A program made the position numbers and the translations under genes. From an uncultured Bacillaceae bacterium (GTDB lineage Bacteria; Bacillota; Bacilli; Bacillales; Amphibacillaceae), in the NCBI GenBank assembly GCA_945639745.1, contig CALZEK010000027.1:1-11184 (forward strand): 11,184 bases of DNA. The letters are read 5' to 3'. Below are positions 6,953 through 11,184 of this stretch, one piece after another (the first letter of the stretch is position 1; each line of letters opens with the position of its first letter). The notes under the pieces are model-generated. The model saw only the letters and a list, made by a program, of their open reading frames with translations. It had not been told where the DNA came from and ran no database searches.

Positions 6953-7231
6953 TTGACAGATAAGGTAGAAGAAGTCTTGCTTAGATTACCAAAACATTTT
7001 TTTCATGAAGTATGTGGTCTTGCAGAGTATGAAGAAATAGAATTAACTGATTTTATTTATCAAGCTACTAAAAACTATGTAGAACATAAAAAAGAAGTGT
7101 TTATTCTGCATGAACAAATGCAAAAAGGTTATCAGGAGATGGCGCCAATTAATTTAAAGATTTGTTCTGAAGCTTTTTTAGCTGAAGAAGAAGCCAATCA
7201 CACTGCCAATCGCTCCATGATTGAGGTGTAG
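6953..7231 (+). CDS. mazE: Type II antitoxin, MazE/EndoAI family
   Basis: This 92-aa antitoxin neutralises MazF and represses its own operon. Residues about 5-48 form a ribbon-helix-helix DNA-binding domain (VLLRLPKHFFHEV, ELTDFIYQATKNYV). Residues about 58-83 (MQKGYQEMAPINLKICSEAF) match the C-terminal segment that in B. subtilis EndoAI wraps the toxin. The acidic EAFLAEEEA tail is typical. The start is TTG at 6953, preceded by GGGGGTG (6941-6947), which pairs with the 16S tail using one G-U pair; no upstream ATG is available. It is immediately followed by mazF. Sequence similarity among these antitoxins is low, but neighbour and length make the call firm. Confidence 0.88.
   Translation: MTDKVEEVLLRLPKHFFHEVCGLAEYEEIELTDFIYQATKNYVEHKKEVFILHEQMQKGYQEMAPINLKICSEAFLAEEEANHTANRSMIEV
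7223..7228 (+). promoter_or_regulatory. mazF ribosome binding site inside the end of mazE
   Basis: GAGGTG overlaps the last codons of mazE, 6 nt before the TTG of mazF. Translation of toxin is therefore probably coupled to that of antitoxin. Confidence 0.6.
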
Positions 7232-7234
7232 CCT

Positions 7235-7597
7235 TTGAACGTCAAAAGGGGCGAAATCTATTTCGCTGACCTTTCTCCAGTAGTTGGATCGGAGCAGGGA
7301 GGAATAAGGCCCGTATTAATTATTCAAAATGATATTGGTAATAAATTTAGTCCAACGGTTATTGTCGCAGCAATTACTGCACAAATCCAAAAAGCTAAAT
7401 TACCAACGCATGTTGAAATTAACTCAAAAGAATATAATTTAGAAAAAAACTCTGTTATTTTACTTGAACAAATTCGAACGCTAGATAAGCAAAGATTAAC
7501 AGACAAAATAACAATCTTAGATAGTGAAATGATGAAAAAAATTGATCAGGCACTAGAAATAAGTCTTGGATTAACATTTAAAAAAATGTACGATTAA
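7235..7597 (+). CDS. mazF: Type II toxin, MazF/EndoA endoribonuclease
   Basis: This 120-aa mRNA interferase cuts single-stranded RNA in a sequence-specific way; B. subtilis and S. aureus homologues cut at [20 protein letters not shown] and [16 protein letters not shown] (18-33) are hallmark segments with catalytic R25, and IVAAIT (43-48) gives T48. [15 protein letters not shown] (74-88) forms the dimer and antitoxin interface. No active-site residue is missing, so the toxin should be functional. The start is TTG at 7235, three bases after the mazE stop, the same rare start used by B. subtilis endoA. The stop codon lies in the left arm of the downstream hairpin. Confidence 0.95.
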   Translation: MNVKRGEIYFADLSPVVGSEQGGIRPVLIIQNDIGNKFSPTVIVAAITAQIQKAKLPTHVEINSKEYNLEKNSVILLEQIRTLDKQRLTDKITILDSEMMKKIDQALEISLGLTFKKMYD

Positions 7598-7636
7598 CAC
7601 TCCCTTTCTGATTTTAAAAGGGGAGTGTTTTGTTTA
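7596..7636 (+). terminator. Hairpin between mazF and rsbU, probable terminator
   Basis: AACACTCCCTTT (7596-7607) pairs with AAAGGGGAGTGTT (7617-7629) with a single bulged G and a 9-nt loop. It is followed by a T-rich stretch TTTTGTTT broken by one G. The left arm starts inside the mazF stop codon. It lies 21 bases before the rsbU start, so it would separate or attenuate mazEF from the sigB genes. Confidence 0.65.
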
Positions 7637-7640
7637 TAGA

Positions 7641-7648
7641 AAAGGGGA
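7641..7648 (+). promoter_or_regulatory. Ribosome binding site deciding the rsbU start
   Basis: AAAGGGGA sits 8 nt before the GTG at 7657. The upstream in-frame TTG at 7630 lies in the terminator T-tract and has no matching site, so the GTG is chosen. Confidence 0.7.
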
Positions 7649-7656
7649 CGTTTATC

Positions 7657-8655
7657 GTGGAAAAGGAACTAAAGGTATATGCAGAGTTGTTACAGCGTTA
7701 TATAGCAACTTTGGATGAACGTTTTTTGTATCGTGCAGAACAAATTAGTAATGTGTTTATTAAAAATGACATCTTACCAGCAGAATTAATTAGAATACAT
7801 ATAGAAGCAATGAAACAAGTAAATATTGAAGTTAGTGAAGAAACGAGTTATGCGATGGATTTTTTATTAGAAGCAATGATTGCATACGGGGTTGCTCATC
7901 AAAATTATAATTTAATAAAAGAAGAACAACTCATGTTAAAAAATGAAATTAAAATTGCAGCAAATATGCAAGCTGAATTTCTAAAAACGAAAGTACCTGA
8001 ATCAAATAGCTTTGATATTGGTGTTATTAGTATGCCATATAGCCAAATGAATGGTGACTATTTTCATTTTATCGCTAATGGAAATGGAAAGCTTGGTGTA
8101 GCTATAGCAGATGTTGTTGGTAAAGGTGTACCAGCAGCATTAAGTATGTCAATGATTAAGTATTCATTAGATAGTGTACATGAATCTAATTACAAACCAC
8201 GAAAAATCTTAAAGCAATTAAACCGCGTTGTTGAACAAAACGTAGCATCTAATATGTTTATAACAATGTTTTACGCTGAATTTGATCCAGATAAAGATTT
8301 ACTAACCTATGCATCAGCGGGTCATGAACCAGGCTTTTTTTACGATGCAAAGACAGCTGAATTTAGTGAGATAAAGGCAGAAGGACTCGTTTTAGGTGTA
8401 TTAGATCATACAGATTATACAGAATACTATAAAGAAATGCACTCAGGTGATTTAGTTATTTTATTAACAGATGGTGTAACAGAATGTAAATATAATGATC
8501 GCTTTATTACACGCGAAGAAGTGTTAGAGGTCATCAAAAAATATATGTATTTATCACCTGAAAATCATGTAGCAGCTGTTTATAATCATTTTGCTAATTT
8601 AAAAGAATTTGAATTAAAAGATGATTTTACGTTAATTATTTTAAAGAAAAAATAA
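7657..8655 (+). CDS. rsbU: PP2C-type phosphatase RsbU, activator of SigB
   Basis: RsbU removes phosphate from RsbV, freeing it to bind RsbW and release SigB. The 332-aa protein has an N-terminal helical domain (about 1-85), which in B. subtilis binds RsbT, a linker helix, and a PPM/PP2C domain (about 115-332). Metal-binding aspartates are visible in NGDYFHF (D134), IADVVGKGVPAA (D152), LTDGVTEC (D272) and KDDFTLIIL (D322/D323). SAGHEPGF (220-227) is a further family motif. The start is GTG at 7657. No rsbR, rsbS or rsbT is nearby, as in staphylococci, where RsbU acts without a known stressosome. No clear sigma-A promoter was found in the short gap after mazF. Confidence 0.93.
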   Translation: MEKELKVYAELLQRYIATLDERFLYRAEQISNVFIKNDILPAELIRIHIEAMKQVNIEVSEETSYAMDFLLEAMIAYGVAHQNYNLIKEEQLMLKNEIKIAANMQAEFLKTKVPESNSFDIGVISMPYSQMNGDYFHFIANGNGKLGVAIADVVGKGVPAALSMSMIKYSLDSVHESNYKPRKILKQLNRVVEQNVASNMFITMFYAEFDPDKDLLTYASAGHEPGFFYDAKTAEFSEIKAEGLVLGVLDHTDYTEYYKEMHSGDLVILLTDGVTECKYNDRFITREEVLEVIKKYMYLSPENHVAAVYNHFANLKEFELKDDFTLIILKKK

Positions 8656-8679
8656 ATAGTAAATTATTAAGTTAAATAA

Positions 8680-8705
8680 GTTTAAGTGGATGAGTGGATG
8701 GATAT
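8680..8705 (+). promoter_or_regulatory. SigB-dependent promoter upstream of rsbV
   Basis: GTTTAA (8680-8685), a 14-bp spacer, and GGATAT (8700-8705) match the SigB consensus GTTTAA-N12-15-GGGTAT with one mismatch. Location and spacing correspond to the autoregulatory promoter of S. aureus that drives rsbV-rsbW-sigB. Transcription would begin near 8712, giving a leader of about 18 nt. Confidence 0.8.
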
Positions 8706-8729
8706 AAATGTGGTAGAGGTGGTTTAATA

Positions 8730-9065
8730 ATGAATTTAACAATAGATATAGAAGAAAAAGTTTCTCAAGTAATTATGACATTAGCAGGCGAAATTGATAT
8801 TTATACAGCGCCAAAATTAAAAGATAAACTTAATGAATTGGTCAGTAGTAAAAATGCAGATGTAATCGTCGACTTACAGGGCGTTTCATATATGGATAGT
8901 ACAGGACTCGGAACCTTTGTAAGTGGCTTAAAACATGCAGAAGACTCGGAATCTAAATTAAAATTAATTGGAGCAAATGAGCGTTTATTAAGATTATTTC
9001 AAGTGACAGGACTAGATGACGTCATTGATGTAAGTTCAGCAGAAGAAGGTGATTTAAATGGCTAA
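8730..9065 (+). CDS. rsbV: Anti-sigma factor antagonist RsbV (STAS domain)
   Basis: RsbV sequesters the anti-sigma factor RsbW when unphosphorylated. The 111-aa single STAS domain contains LAGEIDIYTAP (18-28) and VSYMDSTGLG (52-61). The serine phosphorylated by RsbW is S57, the same number as in S. aureus. The ATG at 8730 is chosen because GAGGTGG is 7 nt upstream; a longer frame from 8694 would begin inside the SigB promoter. It is the first gene of the SigB-driven transcript. The stop codon overlaps the rsbW start by 8 bases. Confidence 0.95.
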   Translation: MNLTIDIEEKVSQVIMTLAGEIDIYTAPKLKDKLNELVSSKNADVIVDLQGVSYMDSTGLGTFVSGLKHAEDSESKLKLIGANERLLRLFQVTGLDDVIDVSSAEEGDLNG

Positions 9066-9528
9066 TGTAGATTATATCGAGATGAAATTACCAGCTAAAT
9101 CTGATTATGTAAGTGTTGCTCGGTTAACAACATCAGGTATTGCTAATCGAATGGGATTTGATTATGAAGCAATTGAAGACTTAAAAGTCGCCATTTCAGA
9201 AGCTTCAACGAATGTAGTTAATCACGCATATGATGAAAATGAAAAAGGTGAAATTATTCTGGGCTTTAGTATTTATGATGATCGATTAGAAGTCATGGTA
9301 TCAGACCGAGGCGAAAGTTTTGATTTAAATGAAGTAAAAAACAACTTAGGTCCGATTGACCATGTTAAAAAGACTGATGATTTAAGGGAGGGTGGTTTTG
9401 GCTTATTTTTAATTAATGCTTTAATGGATAAAGTTGAGGTTAATAATAATTATGGCGTGATTGTTCATATGATTAAATATCTCAATGGAGTCGAGGTGAC
9501 AAATAGTGACAAAGCCAAAACTAAATAA
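9058..9528 (+). CDS. rsbW: Anti-sigma-B factor, serine-protein kinase RsbW
   Basis: RsbW holds SigB inactive and phosphorylates RsbV in unstressed cells. The 156-aa protein is a GHKL-type kinase: the N-box is AISEASTNVVNHAY (45-58) with N52, the G1 box is DRGESFD (83-89), and the G2 box is EGGFGLFLI (111-119). All nucleotide-binding motifs are intact. The ATG at 9058 has AAGGTGA 5 nt upstream, within the end of rsbV. It overlaps sigB by 23 bases, so its translation and that of its target are probably coupled. The C-terminus (DKAKTK) is shorter than in B. subtilis. Confidence 0.95.
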   Translation: MANVDYIEMKLPAKSDYVSVARLTTSGIANRMGFDYEAIEDLKVAISEASTNVVNHAYDENEKGEIILGFSIYDDRLEVMVSDRGESFDLNEVKNNLGPIDHVKKTDDLREGGFGLFLINALMDKVEVNNNYGVIVHMIKYLNGVEVTNSDKAKTK

Positions 9529-10285
9529 AGGCAAAAAAATATATGAATGGATTGAAACGATTCAAACGAACCCAAATGATGAAGGCGCAAAAGAAAATGT
9601 CGTCACACATTATGAAAAACTCGTACATTCGATTGCCCACAAATATTCCAGAAATCAAAGCCATCATGAAGATTTATTTCAAGTAGGTATGATTGGTTTA
9701 CTTGTCGCAGTTGAGCGTTATGACCCTTCATTTAATCGGACTTTTGAAACATTTGCAATCCCAACAATTATTGGAGAAATTAAACGTTTCATTCGAGATA
9801 AAACGTGGGATGTCCATGTGCCTAGACGCATTAAAGAATTAGGACCTAAAATTAATGCGACGATGACAGAATTAACAGAAAAACATCAAAAGACACCACA
9901 AATTAATGAAATTGCAGCGCATTTAAATGTTTCAGAAGAAGAAGTCCTTGAAACGATGGAAATGACAAGTAGCTATAAATCATTATCTGCCGACACACCA
10001 CAAGAATCGGGGACAGAAGAAGGAAATGTATCAATACTAGACTTAATTGGTAATATTGAAGAAGGGTATGATAAAATTGATACACATCTTCTTTTAGAAA
10101 AAATCTTACCGATTTTGCCAGTGCGTGAACAAGAAATATTAAAATGTATCTTCTTTGATAATATGAGTCAACAAGAAACTGCCGAAATGCTAGATTTATC
10201 CCAAATGCACGTTTCAAGATTACAACGTCAAGCATTAAAAACATTAAAAGAAGCGTTAGAAAAAGAGGGGATTTACCGTTTTTAA
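9506..10285 (+). CDS. sigB: RNA polymerase sigma factor SigB, general stress response
   Basis: SigB directs RNA polymerase to stress genes and to its own operon. The 259-aa protein has region 2 (about 35-105) with HEDLFQVGMIGLL (54-66) and FAIPTIIGEIKRFIRDKTW (83-101), then VPRRIKELG (105-113), and region 3 (about 115-185). Region 4 (about 200-255) has the helix-turn-helix MSQQETAEMLDLSQMHVSRL (220-239). The start is GTG at 9506 with GAGGTGAC 5 nt upstream, inside rsbW. Length matches family members. No rsbX follows, which separates it from the Bacillus/Listeria type. Confidence 0.96.
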   Translation: MTKPKLNKGKKIYEWIETIQTNPNDEGAKENVVTHYEKLVHSIAHKYSRNQSHHEDLFQVGMIGLLVAVERYDPSFNRTFETFAIPTIIGEIKRFIRDKTWDVHVPRRIKELGPKINATMTELTEKHQKTPQINEIAAHLNVSEEEVLETMEMTSSYKSLSADTPQESGTEEGNVSILDLIGNIEEGYDKIDTHLLLEKILPILPVREQEILKCIFFDNMSQQETAEMLDLSQMHVSRLQRQALKTLKEALEKEGIYRF

Positions 10286-10301
10286 TCGGGATCCTTTTTT
10301 T
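10261..10301 (+). terminator. Probable terminator after sigB
   Basis: GGAT (10269-10272) pairs with ATCC (10291-10294), with an inner CCG/CGG stem in the loop, flanked by A-rich bases upstream and a run of seven T (10295-10301). The hairpin overlaps the sigB stop codon. The stem is short and interrupted, so some read-through into tex is likely. Confidence 0.55.
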
Positions 10302-10317
10302 GTTAGATAAAAAAATT

Positions 10318-10323
10318 GAGGTG
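10318..10323 (+). promoter_or_regulatory. Ribosome binding site of tex
   Basis: GAGGTG is 6 nt before the TTG at 10330 and fixes that codon as the start. No convincing promoter lies between the sigB terminator and this site. Confidence 0.6.
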
Positions 10324-10329
10324 TTAAGA

Positions 10330-11184
10330 TTGGATAATGAAATTATTGATTTAGTAACAAAAGAAACTGAAGTGAAACCACAAACGGTAACTAAGGTTAT
10401 TGAATTATTGGAAGAAGGTAATACTGTTCCATTTATTGCAAGATACCGTAAAGAAATGACGAATGGTTTAGATGAAGTCGAAATCAAATTAATTCAAGAT
10501 ACATATGAATATGCAAAACAATTAAAAGAACGTAAAGAAGAAGTGATTCGCTTAATTGACGAACAAGATAAGTTAACTGAGTCATTAGAAAAAGAAATTA
10601 ATACTGCGACAAAGTTACAAAGAATTGAAGATCTCTATCGTCCATATCGTAAAAAACGTAGAACAAGAGCTACAATAGCTAAAGAAAAAGGATTAGAACC
10701 ATTAGCTAAACAAATATATGAACAATCCATCTCAGATGTGTCAGGAGAAGCTCAAAACTACTTCTCAGAAGAACATGAATTAACTGAAGTAGATGATGTC
10801 TTAGCAGGCGTGAATGATATTATTGCCGAATGGATTTCAGAAGATGCAAGTTATCGTGAATATATTCGTACTGAAACGTGGAAGCGTGGTAGTCTTGAAA
10901 CAGTTGTAAAAGACGAATCATTAGATGAAAAACAAGTGTTTAAAATGTATTATGAGTACAGTGAACCTATCCGAACACTTGTATCGCATCGTACCTTAGC
11001 GATTAATCGTGGAGAAAAAGAAGATGTATTAAGAGTAACGATTAACCCACCGGTAGAACAAATTATTCGCTTTTTAGAAGATCAAGTTATTTCACAGCAC
11101 AATCAAGCAGCCTGTGTAAATATACTTAAACTAGCTATTGAAGATAGCTATAAGCGACTAATCGAACCTTCTGTTGAACGTGAA
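10330..11184 (+). CDS. tex: Tex-family RNA-binding protein, N-terminal part (runs off the window)
   Basis: The first 285 codons of a Tex/YdcI-type protein are present; the family is usually about 715-720 aa, with an N-terminal helical region, a YqgF nuclease-like fold, HhH motifs and a C-terminal S1 domain. Only the N-terminal helical region is in view. Typical segments are NTVPFIARYRKEMT (31-44), GLDEVEI, and IEDLYRPYRKKRRTRATIAK near residues 98-117. Tex binds nucleic acids and is linked to transcription, but its exact role in this family is unsettled. The start is TTG at 10330. The gene follows sigB in staphylococci, and the same neighbour here supports both calls. Confidence 0.92.
   Translation, partial: MDNEIIDLVTKETEVKPQTVTKVIELLEEGNTVPFIARYRKEMTNGLDEVEIKLIQDTYEYAKQLKERKEEVIRLIDEQDKLTESLEKEINTATKLQRIEDLYRPYRKKRRTRATIAKEKGLEPLAKQIYEQSISDVSGEAQNYFSEEHELTEVDDVLAGVNDIIAEWISEDASYREYIRTETWKRGSLETVVKDESLDEKQVFKMYYEYSEPIRTLVSHRTLAINRGEKEDVLRVTINPPVEQIIRFLEDQVISQHNQAACVNILKLAIEDSYKRLIEPSVERE

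Noticed and set aside
7324-7506. Open frame of 60 codons on the minus strand
   Set aside because: It is antisense to mazF and carries no recognisable motif.
7574-7589. Inverted repeat ACATTT-AAAA-AAATGT at the end of mazF
   Set aside because: It is A/T-dominated, lies within coding sequence and has no terminator or operator context.
7566-7594. Possible rsbU promoter TTGGAT-N17-TACGAT
   Set aside because: The boxes match only 3/6 and 4/6, and the start would fall within the hairpin; too weak to list.
9903-10487. Open frame of 194 codons on the minus strand
   Set aside because: It is antisense to sigB and the start of tex, has no family features, and the plus-strand genes are firm.

Overview
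The window looks like chromosomal DNA of a low-GC Gram-positive coccus of the family Staphylococcaceae. The evidence is the low G+C, strong AGGAGG-type ribosome binding sites, frequent TTG/GTG starts, and the gene order acpS-alr-mazE-mazF-rsbU-rsbV-rsbW-sigB-tex, which is the staphylococcal sigB neighbourhood. Bacillus and Listeria carry rsbR-rsbS-rsbT before rsbU and rsbX after sigB; none of these is here. A CtaG-type cytochrome c oxidase assembly gene suggests an oxidase-positive relative such as Macrococcus, but the genus is inference.

Layout. Bases 1-361 (minus) hold the 5' part of a GABA aminotransferase gene (gabT), divergent from a GabR/MocR-type regulator (463-1863, plus). Direct repeats overlap the predicted gabT promoter between them. 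A 51-codon membrane-protein gene not expected from simple ORF length cut-offs lies at 1865-2020 (minus), with a good promoter and ribosome binding site. Next comes a fused NAD(P)HX epimerase/dehydratase (2160-3605, plus), ending in a hairpin terminator shared with the convergent pair rhomboid protease -> ctaG (5184-3637, minus). From 5331 everything runs on the plus strand: acpS, alr, mazE, mazF, a hairpin, rsbU, a SigB-type promoter, rsbV, rsbW, sigB, a terminator, and the 5' part of tex.

How the genes work together. GabR would sense GABA/PLP and control gabT. The Nnr protein repairs damaged NAD(P)H. AcpS activates acyl carrier protein, and Alr supplies D-alanine for peptidoglycan. MazE/MazF form a toxin-antitoxin pair with an ACA-type mRNA endoribonuclease family toxin. 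RsbU (phosphatase), RsbV (anti-anti-sigma), RsbW (anti-sigma kinase) and SigB form the general stress partner-switching cascade, with autoregulation from a SigB promoter in front of rsbV. Tex is a conserved RNA-binding protein that follows sigB in this lineage.

Novelty. Most of the window is ordinary conserved core chromosome. I do not see a new defence or mobile system. The points worth a second look are the small membrane protein, the candidate GabR operator and the loss of a ligand-binding arginine in GabR, a 10-bp inverted repeat around the rhomboid promoter, and a hairpin that splits mazEF from the sigB genes.
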